A DNA stretch of 64,000 nucleotides from Fasciola hepatica (taxonomy: Eukaryota; Platyhelminthes; Trematoda; Plagiorchiida; Fasciolidae). Below are positions 41,601-59,742 of the stretch, piece by piece. The DNA lies in contig CANUEZ040000002.1 in the NCBI GenBank assembly GCA_948099385.1, positions 1,860,001-1,924,000 on the forward strand. The letters are read 5' to 3'. Made by a program: the position numbers and the translations under genes. The notes under the pieces are model-generated. The model worked only from the letters and a program-made list of their open reading frames with translations. It made no database searches and had not been told where the DNA came from. Each line of letters starts with the position of its first letter. Within the stretch, counting starts at the first letter, position 1.

Positions 41601-42340
41601 AGTGATTCATACACCTCTCGAATCATGTGACGATACGGAATACCCAACGTACCTTTAAGAGAGAATGGTGTCTTGAAGGATCGGTGGCCAGTTCTGGGTT
41701 GATTAGCCCCTCCATAAATCTTGACCTGACCATCCAAGCAAGAGCTAGTGGCCTTATTTGGTGGCTAGGCACATTCGCACACGTTACGGTGCCGTCTGCA
41801 GACCCTTCTGGCTTGTTAATGGTGAGGGAGTTCGTTGGTAAACGAAAACTCGCCAAGTTTTCGGGCAATGGCCACTGATCGTCCGCGACCGTTTATTTGG
41901 GTAGCCGGGGCTTTTATTTGCGGCTTACTATCGGAGTGATCACTGCATCCCGCAGCCTGGAGACGCGCCCATTAGCACTCAGTTATGCTATCCACAGCCG
42001 GTCCCCCGGCTTCATCCTCTGATTTGCACATTTGAATCATCCGTCGGTGCAAATCATTTTGATGCTGTTGCTCATGCGAACCATTTGTTGGTTTGTCAGT
42101 CACGGCTGTAGTTAGTCTGCAAGTATTCCTGGGCACAAGACCCATGGATAAAGAGATGGGGAAATCTAGTAAGAAGTCGTTGCTTACCTCTTTGTTTTCT
42201 CTTACTCTGTATCTTTCGGTTCATCAGTCGCGGTTTTTGTTCTAAAAGAAATGACCACCAAAACCGTCGCACCCATGCTGCAGTGCATATCTAATGGCTG
42301 TTCAAATCGTAACTAAACGTTGTTCCTGTGTGTTATTCAG
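41601..42340. other. Unassigned; possible NAA30 promoter and 5' exon
   Basis: No protein homology. An upstream non-coding exon of NAA30 may lie here. An ATG at about 42143 (MDKEMGKSSKK) is followed by a good donor (gtaagaag), but its phase would not keep the next exon open. I do not call it coding. Confidence 0.35.
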
Positions 42341-42361
42341 GTCAAACGAGACTTTCATCCG

Positions 42362-47758
<5,397 letters not shown>

Positions 47759-49909
47759 CCGTTTTCATGTTCAATTCTTGACAAATGTTCCATTTGAACC
47801 GAGTGATAACCAAAATCATATTTGTCCTTTAGGACAACAATATTTGCTGTTTTTTAATCTTCATCTTCACCGTATGTACAGCAGTTTTGCTCTCATGGTT
47901 TAAAAATGCACGTTATCTAACATCTCTAATTCTATATGCGCTGTGGGCTCTCTGAGAAAGAGAAGGTTTTCGAAGCATTCATCCGAGAGTAAAAAACGGG
48001 ATACCGGAGACCGGTCCTGATACGGAAATTATCCCCATGAATACTCCCTGATAAATTTTTAGAAATATATTTACGTATTGAGTACCTTGCCTGTTTATGA
48101 AATGAATTACCAAGCGGCATTTGGCATGACCCCGAAATGGCAAATGTTGGAACGAGAGCCAATAAGTAAATCTCCGTGTCGATCGCGAACCCGAGATTTA
48201 GTTCAATGCGGGAAAGAACTCAGGAGACAAGACCTTAAGCTCAGCTTTGCGGTCCTGTTCGTCAAAAAAGGATTTGCGCAGTGGTCTCTGATTGAAGCCT
48301 ATACGGAAGTATTGAAGTTATTCAATAAAAGAATGGTGGAAATGATGTGAATCGGTGATTGTGCCAATTGACAAGAAAGGTGAAAGATCTTGTGAAAACG
48401 ACAGAGGAATTAGCTAGCTAATTAGCGCATCCAAACCGCTCACCGGGCTTCTTCTCCACCGATTATCGGAAGCTCGCGAAATGTGTACGCGTGAGAATCA
48501 GGCCGGCTTCAGACCCGTCCATTATCATCATCATCGTACAGTGTTAAACAGTAGGGCAAACCCCACTGAACACTGCCTTTCTCACCATCTTGCACGTTGA
48601 ATTAGTATGAATATACGAGGTGGACAGGGAGTGGACCTTCACGGGTGGGAAAAGGAAAGAATGCCCTAGTAGCCAACACACAGAATACACAGTCTAACTG
48701 TACAAACACATATCAATCAGTCATCCTGATTTGACAGAAGGTAACAACACGATCGCCACTGTTCACGGTTCGCTGCCATATCCTTTCAGTGTCTCCAGCT
48801 AACTGGTTGACGGATCTTTTGGACCCCAATCACGAAGGCGTGAGGCACCTACTTTTCCTAAGTTTGCTGTGCAACTTCTCATTCCTCGCTGCCACGTCAT
48901 CTGTTGACCTCCACGTGGTTTTTCACACTCCTGAGGAGGAACGGAGAAATGGGAATGGTACGGCAGACGTGTGTTTGCCATACGTAACACATGCCACAAC
49001 GGACGAAACCTACTAAGCTGGATACGCTGTGACAGAACGTTCTCCGAATTAATACCCAATACTCGATTTCTGATCTCAGCATTGCTCACTTGGCTATTCC
49101 ACCCAATCCTAACAATACTACATGAACATTGGTGGTCAAAAACCTGAAGACGACGAATATCTTCAGCACGCAGACTTCAAGTCTCGCAACCATACAATAA
49201 AAGTGACCGCACTGCGGCACAGTATACACGACCTTTCAACTTCAGCGAAGTATCAGGTCGGCGCCACAAGTGCTTCAGTCCAGCGTACGCCGCTCGAGCC
49301 TTGGATATGCGCGTGCTCACCTATGCTACTGTGTGCTGCCGAGGTAACTGAAGCGGCCAACAATTGTTAGCACCTTCCCATCGAGCATCAGGCACGGAAT
49401 CGTTGACGTCCAGTCTTGCAACATCACTTTAAACTTTGAGGGCGCAGAGCGCATTCCAAAAGGAGCTACAGCTCTTCCGAGTCTATATAGTGCACGTTGA
49501 GCATGTTCCGTGGATTCGAGCAAGCAGACATGATCGTCCGCGCAAATTAGGTCACACAGTTTTTCACTATTTCCTAGTTCGACGCCTATATCCTGAAAGT
49601 TTCTCCATTATCTCGTCCATGACGAAGTTGAACAGGAATGGAGACATGGGACATCCTTGTCGAGCACCGCTGGTCGTTTTCAATACACTGGATAGTTCAC
49701 CATAAACTCTAACGCGGCTAGAAGTACGAGACTACAATGATCTCAGTAGATTCACGAACTTCTGGGGCAAACCTTTTCGATGAAGAGCACTGAAAAGCGC
49801 TGTTCGATCAACTGAATCGAAGGCGCCTTTCAAGTTTAAGAAAACCATTATTGTCGGTCGACGGTGCGTGTGACGCGTTTCAGGTAGTTGGCGAAGAGTA
49901 GGAATCTGC

Positions 49910-50348
49910 AGTTCATGGGAGATGTCGGACGGGTACTGCTAGGGCCTCCAGCCACAAAGCAGGAGAACGATTAGGGTCCTCATCCAAAGCCTTTAGTTCT
50001 AACAAGAACCTATCCGCAAAGCAGCGGGGGTGACTGGATGGAAGCTTATCTGCTTGGGTCAGTTATTATTCCACTGATTTTACCGACTTAGTTTCCAGCT
50101 CAAATGAACCCCCAACCTGGAGCACCAGGAGACTGAACTTTGTCTGGCCTCTACCCATTGACCTGTCAGGTATGATTGCATCTCCGGCTTAAAGAGGCCA
50201 TCTTGTATAGCTCTTTGGGTCATAGAGGCATGCAAGCCATCACACCACGTGAAGATGCAGTCTCGTCGTGGTGGCAAGACGGCGAGAAAGGCAGTGGTCA
50301 GTGGGGCTTGCCCTACTGTTTAACGCTGTGCGATGATGATGATGATGA
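49910..50348 (+). mobile_element. Composite SINE-like insert, copy inside RTE-D copy 2
   Basis: Same insert as 38758-39196 at offset 11152, with the same boundaries and GAT tail. Its presence in both RTE-D copies shows it predates their duplication. Confidence 0.65.
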
Positions 50349-51033
50349 TGATGAGTAAAAGTCTAGCCGATACATCCTCGACCTGGGCGGGATCCGGGCT
50401 GTTGTTCGTGGGTGTTCCTCTTGCTAGCCGGTGTAAGACGACGCAGCGAAATCGATACTAATACCTTGAAAACGAGTACAATCAATGACTCGACTCAATA
50501 ACGGAATGTGCTCCTCATTCCAAATGTCACGGAGCAAGATGGTAAGTGATTTTACCAACGCACCACCACCCATTTTGAAATAATTGGAGAGAGTCCGTCA
50601 GAACCGGCCGCTTTCCCACGCTTTAGTGATCGAATGCATGACTCCACTTCCACTTCCGATGGCGGTTCAAGTGATACCCAACATGGAATCGCAGTTGTTG
50701 ACGTTGGACCAACTAAACTGCTCCTTGAACTATTTGGCCCAACGGCCAAGCCTTTGCTTTTTACCATGAATGGGCTCTCCATTTCTATCGCATATCGTTT
50801 CGTTGGCCGGAGTTCATCGTCCAGTGGTATCGAGAATGAGTCTGAACAGTCTTTGACTGTTACCTGAAGCAGCTGCTGTTACCATTTCTTCGGCTACCTT
50901 TACCCACCAATTTTCACGATCACTCTTAATGCTTTTCGTAACTTGCTTCTGTGGATGTCTTTGTATCTTATTCATCTCCTTACAGTTCGAGAGCTGCCGT
51001 TTTTTCTCCATTAGACTGACTGACTTGCGAAAT

Positions 51034-51665
51034 TCAGTGTCTTTGATAGACATTTGGTCTAGGATCACAGGAGAAACCTGCTGCCACGTGCACCACCTGT
51101 TTAGTATGTTCCCAGTGCTCATCTACATTACTATCTGTCGTAAATCCTACCTTATGTGCTAATTTTTGTTCATAACGGGTGCGGACTTCTGAATCACACG
51201 AACGTTTTACGGCTAACCCGGTTCGTGGTTTGCGTCGATTACCGCGGAGCTGGAGAGATAATAACGTTAAGACTAATGCATCGTCCGACTCTACGTATGT
51301 GGACCAGTAAGATCTACAGTTCTGAACAGAACTGCGCCACCGGTAGCTTACTGAGATATGATCAATCTTGCTTAGAGCATCTGTAGAGTTAGAGCACCGT
51401 ATCGCTGTGCGACGCGAGCTGTGCCGGAAATTGGTGCTAGACAAGAACAATCGATTGTCTGCACAAAACTGGAGAAACTTATCCCTGTTATCTGTACGCT
51501 CAGTGGGTAAGGCACAACGGACACCTAAACAAGCTTCTGACGTACTAAGTTTGCCAACTTGTGCATTGAAGTCACCAGCTAGCACTACAATATCAGAATC
51601 GTTGCTCATGCGAACGAGAGTGGCGAGTTCATCATAGAACTCATTTTTCTGTGCGTCTGAGCTGC
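51034..51665 (-). pseudogene. RTE-D copy 2 endonuclease, 5'-truncated
   Basis: Contains SNDSDIVVLAGDFNAQVG, KIDHISVSYRWRS and VESDDALVLTLL, then CDPRPNVYQRH and a stop, as in copy 1. The N-terminal third (VNETR motif) is missing because the copy ends at 51667. Confidence 0.75.
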
Positions 51666-53689
51666 AGTCTGTCTTTCGTGATCTGATTTCGGCGGTCGAT
51701 TCAGTCGACCACTAAGTTGTTTGGCGCTGCCTCTTATTGAAGGGTGTGCCAGAGATGTTTATTTCTCTTTTCCAATGCTTGTATGCGGATAGCTGAAGCT
51801 GAGTTCGTGCTTATCGCGATCTTTCCCCCGAGTTCACCACGGAGAGTGATGCTCGTCAGGTTTGCCCACTTTCCCCTTTCCTCTTCAATTTTGTGATTGA
51901 ATCGATTCTTGAGGTAGCCTTGTTGTCGTGTGAAAATAGTGGGATCGATCTTTGCCTAAACACTGAACTGCCTGACTTGTGATACGCGGATTATTTTGTT
52001 CGGAGTTGAAAGTTTTTTTAATGCCGGGAAATTCCTAGTTAGCACATTTGGAGAACACAGTATGGCGAAGATGCTCGTTTTTAGTGATTTATAATCATGC
52101 CATTTCATCACAATTTATTACGACAAGTTAAAACATTGAACCAATGAGACAAGTAGAAAGTGATACAAGTTTTTCTAAGTGGCATTAGCAACAATGCGGC
52201 AATGTTTGGGATGTGTTTTGAAACTTCAAAGTGTAAAACGCTGTTGCAGGACTGGGTTGGCTCTAAAACAAGCCTTGTTTTAACAGAAGAATCTGTAGCT
52301 GATATGGATAAGTTTTGTTACCTGGGAAGTTACATCCCACCAAGTGGACATATATCGGATGAAGTGTCATCGCGTATACAGTAGGCGCGTTTGGCTTTTC
52401 CTAACCTCAGTCATCTGTGTCTCAGTGTGACATTCAATTGTCCTTTAAGGGCCAAGTGTACGCTGCCGCAGTTACTTTGGTTCTTTTATAGGGTCCAGAA
52501 ACACGACCATTAAGGGTAGAAAATAGACATAGACTATTGATGTTTGAGCACCACTGTCTCCGTAGTATCGTTGCATTATGTTGGAAATACCGTATAAACA
52601 AATGCTGAGTTCAGACGTAGGGTGTTGGAAATCGGTGGTCATTTATTGGAACAAACACTGAACCTAAACGGGTTAAGTCTGACTAATGCATTTGTTACGC
52701 GTGTCCACCGAAACAGATCCTCGACCTACGGTATTTTCCGGCAGAGGTGGTGGTTGGGAGGTATATCGAAGTGGTCAGTCCATGACATGGCAAAAAGTCA
52801 TGAAAATCTTGACCAAGTAGGGCGTTTTAGACAACCGAGTTGGGGTTCAGGCAACCCGCCTACCAGGTGGTTGAAGACGTTTATATGGCTAGGTGTCGCG
52901 GCCGGCGACATAGCTGCATCCCAACTCTCTCCTTTTCTTCGTGGTTTCCGCCTCTCGCCTTGCGTTTTTCACTTTATGCCTCTTTTTTTTACTGCTCTTT
53001 TCTCGACCTTTCTGGGACGTAGCAACCGAAACCCGAGCACAGAAGTGCTAGGTTAACGGCTGAACGAACTGAGCTGCTTGTAGCTTATTCGTTGGCTACG
53101 GCTGGGTTGCATTCACATTCTGACTGGCATGACGTGCAACGGTTATGTGCTCTGGTTTTACTGATTGCGAACACAACACTAATCAAGGTAAAATGTCAAA
53201 ATTGATGACGCAACCCGCTTAGGCAATTACAATGATGTGAGATCACCGACTTCCTTGACTTCAAACATTTAGTTCCATAAGGTCACAAAGTCGATTCGAC
53301 CCAGTGCTTCAAAGCGTTGTTGCGCAATCCAACCGAAACTACTAGCGTTCAGCTAAGCGATTCTTATCGTGATCCATCAGCCAACGCTGTGCACAAAAAC
53401 AGTTGACCCAAAATGGTTTGCTGACGCACTTGCGATCCTGCCTACTTTACTGTTACATTTACCTCCCCCCCCCGCTGTACCGTATATATAAGGACATGTT
53501 TTACGTTCGCAGTTGACAAGAGTAGATGAAACGCTTACATCTCACTACTTATGTCTTCTCTGTGTTCTCATGAAGTGGATAAAAGGGACCCAGTATTTTG
53601 AGATAAAATGTGGTTTTTAAGAAACCAGTAGTCCAGACGGACTGGTAACTGAGTTTGCTCTCATTTCATCGTCCGTGTTGAAAAATACT

Positions 53690-53910
53690 GTGCAGTCAAC
53701 TTTTAACGCGCAAAATATTCCGGACTAAGCGAGAGTGGCATCACACTAGTACCAACTGGGGGTACGCCTAAATTGCGATGCGTATGGCGCTCATCAACCG
53801 CCTAAAAGAATTCAGCGAATCACATTACGGCGCACACCAACAAAAGTCGACCCCTAACTACTGTTATCGTAATCAGTAGTGGAAATGGGAGTTCACTGAG
53901 CACTGAACGG
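53690..53910 (+). repeat. Diverged direct repeat, copy 1
   Basis: Matches 54548-54770 at roughly three-quarters identity by eye: both run from an aaaatatyccrgaytatgcg-like start through agtggcrtcacact, a gatgcrtatgg block and a tacc/tcgta-rich end. Non-coding, family unknown. Confidence 0.6.
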
Positions 53911-54547
53911 TCGTACCAATAATAGAGAGGTCACTTCAACCCGACAGAACCTAGTTTTTGCTGCTGAAACAATTGTCAGTAGCCAAGGTTCACATAAGCG
54001 CTATAGGGTAGAGAAAAAATCCACAGGGGTGTACTCGCGATAGGTGTGTCAGAGACACCATTGTTTCCTATTTTTGGCTGCTATAACGTCTTCCACATGG
54101 ATAAACAAATCTGCTTAAATTTTAGTTAGTGTCGTTTGTGCACTTGCTTGCTACGTTAATTCAGTTGGTTTTGAACTGCATTTGGCACGGGATCTAACTG
54201 AAGCGTCATATGACAACTACCCACCTCATCCGTAATTATTTTTTTCATCTTCCGCTGATCGGTGTACTAGACACTGCTATTGTCGTTCTCTGGTTTTATT
54301 GATATTTCCTCTTCGGTTCCATGATTCCACTCTAAGGAAACATACTTCCAGTAATTTAGCCAACCATGTGAAGATGGATGATGTGGAATGAAATTGACTG
54401 ATGACGTCATTTTGTCTTGCATAGTGCCATAAAAGTAGTCCAGAATTGTAGCATTTAACTGTAAATAACGTTGCCGTCTCACGCGGACCATTTTTCCCAC
54501 CTGACCTTATTACTTCCGCAGTTTTTGGCGTCACACCAATTCTCATG

Positions 54548-54770
54548 GGGTATTCATCTTTTAATGCGTAAAATATCCCAGATTATGCGAAAGTGGCGTC
54601 ACACTGCTGGTAAGTAAGGGTACACCCGAAATGTGATGCATATGGTGCACATCAACTGCCTTGAGGAAATTTCAGTAAATCCTGTTGCAGCTGACTTCAG
54701 TCGGAGTCAATACCTAGCTACTGCCATCGTAGATAGTAGTTAACGTGGAAATTCAAACCTCCAAAGGACG
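54548..54770 (+). repeat. Diverged direct repeat, copy 2
   Basis: Second copy of 53690-53910, same orientation, about 640 bp away. Confidence 0.6.
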
Positions 54771-56439
54771 GAACGAAACCGTCGTCTCGTCCTCAAGGAA
54801 TTACCAGCAATCCACACCCACTAAGTCTCAACCGGGGCTTGAAGTCGACGGGCGAAGACATGCGTGAGTCGCACATAACCTTCATTCTTCACTAGATTTA
54901 AATGCTGGTTACTCACACAACGGTCGATTCGCATGATCAATTTCTTGTTAGAGGCCTAAGTGAAATGAAGGCAATGCAAATGACCCATAGAGCCTGTCCA
55001 CTTCAACGCTTTCAGTACTAGAAGACTCTTTCATTGCTTATAAAATGATACGCCTTCCCCATGTTGGACGTAATTCAAAGTCTACGTTCTGTTTTCCATT
55101 AGTTATTTGTACTTTTGCAGTCCGACCGAAAAAGGCTCATACATCACATGCATGTGTTTGTAAGTGCTTCTGTTTCTTCTTGATCGATTCACTCCTTGGA
55201 CTTTTGTTCTCGGCTATCCTGTTGACCAGTCCCGTTACTTCTGGCCATTGACAGATGATCCTGAGTGGTTTTTGCGTAGTTGGTGTCTACAGATGCGACT
55301 GGCCCATCGATCGTAGCGTTTCGCTTCTGTATTGCGCAGCGTATTAAGACACTCACAGAGATTTGTTGTGTCGCACGGCACGTTCGATCGATTCGCCCAC
55401 CTTGTTCTTTACCTGGATTGTCGCTTACCCAAAGATAACGCGCTAGACCTTTATTCTCATTGGTTGTTGCCCATGTCTGTTAAATTTTTCCCAGCCGACT
55501 GCAGTGTATCGGTAATCGCGCTTAGTCACGTTTATAATTTCGTACGTGCCATTTCAATATACCCACCTTGGTTATATGTGATTCATTTTAAATCAAACCA
55601 AATATGGCATGCTGCTTTCTCAGCCCACTACTGTACTACATATGCACATACATTTTGAATGTGATTCAGGAAAATCGGTTTTTCTCGGATAATGTACGCA
55701 AGCGAGTGCGAACTACTAATATACTCACCCCTGGAGTAGTGGCAAAAACAACCAGCGGGTTGCGAAACAATGGTATTTATTGTGAACCTACTTCCTCTTT
55801 ATTAAGCAGTGAAGTTCCCATATTTGGGTAAGGGGATTGCGGTCAGGCAGAGGCTGTTAATTCGGGGAACTGACCGGCGGCGAAGGCAGGGTTCGAACCC
55901 AGGGCAGAAGGGTTTAAAGTGCAACATGATGACCGTTTGACCGTCACTGGCTCATTTCCGATACTCGGATACTTGTTAATGTTCTACGGGAAACTGTACT
56001 CGTCGCACGTGTTTCGTGAGCGAATTTCACTTAAGCTTTGCATTCTAATGAGGAATAACGATTTCTCATTCATTAGAACAGACGTATCGAGCGAAGTCCG
56101 AGGTTGTCTTAGTTGAGACAACGAAAAATATTAGCACACAAAGACTCGGGGATGAGCATACATCAGGTTTTCAATAAAATTTTCCAGTGAATGGTGTTTA
56201 TTTGTAACCTTGACACGTCCTATTGGTGGATTTGCAGTGATCGGGGGAGCACCAACAAAAAGAGAAGAACGTGGAAATTTCTAATCTGGCGTAGGTTACT
56301 GAAATTGGTTAGTGGCTTGTTGAATATAACACACTGGCCACCACAGAAGCGATTAGCATCCGTCTTTTCGCACCTGCTCTGTGTACACAGAAGAAGTTTG
56401 TCCAAACCCTCCAATTACCCTGGCCGCAAATGGACCACC

Positions 56440-56690
56440 CGCACCCCAGTCACTCAGCTCCGAACTATGTGACCGTCACGACCTAGTCGTGCAGATCGAC
56501 ACGTCGATCTAATCCCAACCCGTCTCCCCCACACACTACGCCCAATCCGAATGACCCTTGACCATTTCAGCACAACCATCTCCTATATGATTTGTAAAGA
56601 CTTGTGAACGAACCATTGAAAACAATTGTTTGTCTCCGAAAACGTGTTCTGATGTCACAATAATATATGTGTAAACTCTAATGCAACGGA
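56440..56690 (-). repeat. Dispersed repeat, inverted partner of 45190-45440
   Basis: Reverse-complement match including acctagtcgtgcagatcgac, accatctcctatatgattt and ttgaaaacaattgtttgtct. The pair lies 11 kb apart in opposite orientation on either side of the RTE-C/RTE-D block. Confidence 0.65.
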
Positions 56691-56832
56691 GAATTGGAAA
56701 TTTCATCTTCAGAAACATCCAGGTAATGCACAGTTTCTAATCAACAGAATAAACCTCTGCCTTCTTCAATGTATTTTATCCCATCATCGTTCAGGTTTTA
56801 ATTTCCCTACGATAATTTTTGTTAACTGAGTG

Positions 56833-56972
56833 GCAGTCGGGATCTCCAGACATCCCCGAGAATACTGATCGGAGTTGGAGCGATAAGATTCCACTGAAAC
56901 TCCCCTCAGATTTGATTTTCGAAATTCTTCTGACTGAAGTTAGATACTGTCGTGAAGCGCTTGCTTTCTGTG
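56833..56972 (+). other. Candidate orphan exon (low confidence)
   Basis: One frame reads WQSGSPDIPENTDRSWSDKI, then PLKLPSDLIFEILLTEVRY, then CREALAFCA and a stop, after a T-rich acceptor-like tract (ttttgttaactgag). It looks protein-like (hydrophobic amphipathic stretch, no low complexity), but I do not recognise it and see no partner exons nearby. Confidence 0.2.
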
Positions 56973-58684
56973 CCTGAGGTCACCACCAGAGAGATCACTG
57001 GAAAATCAGATAATCCTCAGTTTTTTTCTCCTCAGCTAATCAGCAATGATTCTTCGCCCTTCTATAAAATCAAGAATGGTGTCTGCTTTCCATTCTCCTG
57101 TTTTTTTACACCCCTGGTGTCCTTTCTCCATATTTTACAGCCTCTCCGAACTTCGTGTTTTTCACGCTGAGACGTGAACACATCCTGTTGTTCACCGCCT
57201 TCATCGTTGATACGAACTTCCTTTTGTGTCCCAATGAAAGTAGAGAATGCATTAAATAATTGGTTTATTGGGTAAGCAGCACGCTGACGGCATCAAAACC
57301 CGACAAAAGCGATCGATAAAAAGCCGTTTTATTGTAGCGGGGAATGATGGAGCAACAGAACGACTTGAACATCAAATTGATCGGGCCAAACGACCGAGAG
57401 CCACAGACCAAAGAACGGACGGTGAACATATCGGAGGCATCCCGAAGCAGACGTGAAGAAGCACACGGACTAGCAAATAGGACGCAGCAGGATCTCAGGC
57501 AACCAACAAGATAGCTCATATGAGGAGCTATTGATCAAACCGTCAACCGGAATAATCGGACCGGCCAAACGGGAACAGTGCACAAGAGAATCAAACTAAT
57601 CGCCACAAGCGGTTGACCAGAACGCAGCCGAAATGCTCAGGCACCCGGCGGATCAACGTTACTGCAGCGCGGTCTGGAAAAAGGGCTATATAGGCGACTG
57701 TAGATGTTTCACGGATTTGACTCCCCCCCCAATACAGGTATCCTCGCTGTCTTTTCTTCGTTACAATATGTGCAAACAAACAGCTGTCAAGGTCAGGTTT
57801 GGACAAGCACGTAGCAAGTGGGCTTACATGAAAACTGGCGAGACGAGATGGATGAGCCACGTAAATAATCATTCAAAGTAAAGGAAACCATGCCATAAAA
57901 TTTTATTGTTCCGGTAAGTTTTCTTGCGGTAGAAAAAATTCGCTTTTAAAACCAAGTATTCATACAGGATATCGGGGACAAATCCGAAAACCACTCTCTA
58001 GTGCGTTTGACATGACCATAGGGGATTCGGTTTAGCCGGGCTGAAGGAATCCCCAGTTGATTCCATTGCTTTCGATTTCGACTTAGGGGGCAACTCTTTG
58101 ATGATGCTGCGATGTGTTTTGTATGTATTGTATTCACCATTAATCTTATACAGAATATTTCAACTTGATTTCACATTTGTCATATATTCCGCTTGAATTT
58201 ATGTTGCTGGGATACTTCCCGGTCGCCAAAACCAAAACTGTGATGTTTTGCTCCTTGCTTGCGCATAAGTGCCATGGGAAGTTATGCTATCAGTCAGAAG
58301 AACCCACTGTCCTGTCGTGGATACTTGACAATCGTCAGCCCGAGACTTGGCAATGGTGAACGACGGGCGTGGTAGCGAGCCCAGCGACGACAGGAGATTA
58401 CTGCCTACGACCGCGAATGTGACCGGCGGTTGTGGGGTTCAAATCTCGTACTTCGTAGGTGATAGGGGCTTCGATCGCTCGACCATTACCGACTTTGCTA
58501 TCTTAGGAGCCACTCAGTTCGGGGATCCCCACTAAAGATTTTGTCCACCAGGAAGCGGTGCGAAATCAAGAGACCACATCCATTAGAAGCACCTAACTTG
58601 GGCGACATTTCACGGACCATTAGTAGAGAGTCTAGGTTCAAAACCACACACTTGTAATCCCGAAAACCGGTAGTCGCTTTCATC
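56973..58684. other. Unassigned spacer
   Basis: No recognised gene or element. A TATA-like ctatataggc at about 57690 and a C-run at 57722-57731 could belong to an old LTR or be chance. Confidence 0.35.
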
Positions 58685-58919
58685 ATCATCCTAGAGCGTT
58701 AAATAGCAGGGCCAGCCCCACTGACCATTGCATTTATCGCCATATTGCACGCAGAAATAGAAAGAATGAATAAACAAGGTGGACACGAAGGGGGATGGGA
58801 GAAGAACACCCTAATAACCAACACACGGAATACACAGTTTAACTGTACAAACACAAACCGATCAAAGACTTACTGTCGAATAGTGTCGTGGATAACCATC
58901 TATCTTGTAACTCATTTAC

Positions 58920-59735
58920 TCAAGCCTCGTCAACCTCTGAATCTCGGCTCCCTTGACGTGCGCCCACTCGTCCAACCCGGTCAGCAGGTAGGCCTAGCGC
59001 CCACAAAGAACTGTCTGAAGATCGATGTCTGCTGCGTAAGTTAAACGCGTATCCAGGATTGGAGCAGTGTGACTCAACCAACTAGTCCTGGTATCTCATT
59101 GAGTTACTTCCTGCGCACTTCAAGAGGTAAAGCAGCTAGAGCTGTCTAGTACTAATTCCCAACATATTTCGCGTCGCACGGCGACACGGTGCTCTAATTC
59201 TACAGGTACTCTACGCCAGATTGATCATATCCCAGCAAGTTACTGGTGGCGCAATTCTTTCCAAAACAGATCAACGTACGTAGAGTCGGATGATGCATTA
59301 GTTTTAACGTGATTATCGCTCCAGCGCCATGGTCGTCCATGCAAACCACGAACCGGGTTAATCGTGCAACGTTTGTGTGATTCAGAAGTTCGCACCAGCT
59401 GTGAACATAAATTATCACACGACCTAGTATCTACGACGAACAGTAATGCACATGAGCACTGGGCCCATATCAAACAGGCGATGCATGTGGCAGTGGGTTT
59501 CACCTGCGATTCTAGACCCGACGTCCATCAAAGACACTGAATTTCTCAAGAATCGCGGAGTCTAAGTGAGAAGAAAACGACAGCTCTCGAACTGTAAGGA
59601 GATGAATAAGATACTAAGAAATCTACGAAGGCAAGTTGCAAAAAGCCTAAAGAAGGGTCGCCTAAACTGGTGGATCAAGGTAGTCGAAGAAATAGAATTA
59701 GCGGCTGCTTTAGGAAACAGTCAAAGACTGTTCAA
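58920..59735 (+). pseudogene. RTE-D endonuclease remnant, plus arm
   Basis: NLGSLDVRPLVQPGQQ, NCLKIDVCCVS, stop, TRIQDWSSVTQPT, then a jump to the SDDALVLT region (59295) and the linker RKRQLSNCKEMNKILRNLRR, QVAKSLKKGRLNWWIKVVEE, NSQRLFKLI. The central endonuclease (GDFN) is deleted, as in the minus arm. It ends at the Penelope-like insertion. Confidence 0.7.
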
Positions 59736-59742
59736 ACTTATT

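Larger units (their letters stand above)
48525..51667 (-). mobile_element. RTE-D copy 2, almost identical to copy 1
   Basis: Starts at a CATCATCAT-type tail (48528-48541) and runs to 51667, where it stops inside the endonuclease, so it is 5'-truncated. Compared with 37366-40515, only scattered substitutions and small indels are visible (aaacgg/gaacgg near 48945; tctt lost near 51025). It carries the same opposite-strand insert at 49910-50348 and the same frameshift and SDD change. It sits inside the old RTE-C element. Confidence 0.88.
48080..52960 (+). mobile_element. RTE-type LINE (family C), decayed, interrupted by RTE-D copy 2
   Basis: Left part (about 48080-48522) ends in RT blocks SVIVPIDKKGERSCEN and ENQAGFRP. 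Right part (51668-52960) resumes with FRDLISAVDSVDH, CPLSPFLFNFVIESILE, then SKCKTLLQDWVGSK, FCYLGSYIPPSG, RRRVLEIGGHLLEQTLNLNG and FRQPSWGSGNPPTRW. About 35 residues between AGFRP and FRDLISA are missing, so some target sequence was lost. Multiple stops and frameshifts; the RT catalytic YADD reads YADYF near 51985. Confidence 0.75.
52961..56440. other. Mostly unassigned stretch around the direct repeats
   Basis: Apart from the two repeats above, I recognise nothing. Open frames such as 55332-55658 (108 codons) and 55045-55251 have no motif or splice context. A B-box-like gggttcgaaccca sits at about 55890 but without a tRNA fold. Confidence 0.4.

Noticed and set aside
55332..55658. 108-codon frame as a gene
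   Set aside because: No motif, Cys/aromatic-rich composition of random AT/GC sequence, no splice or neighbour support.
57660..57730. TATA-like site and C-run as an LTR promoter
   Set aside because: No matching second LTR, no primer site, no coding domains nearby.
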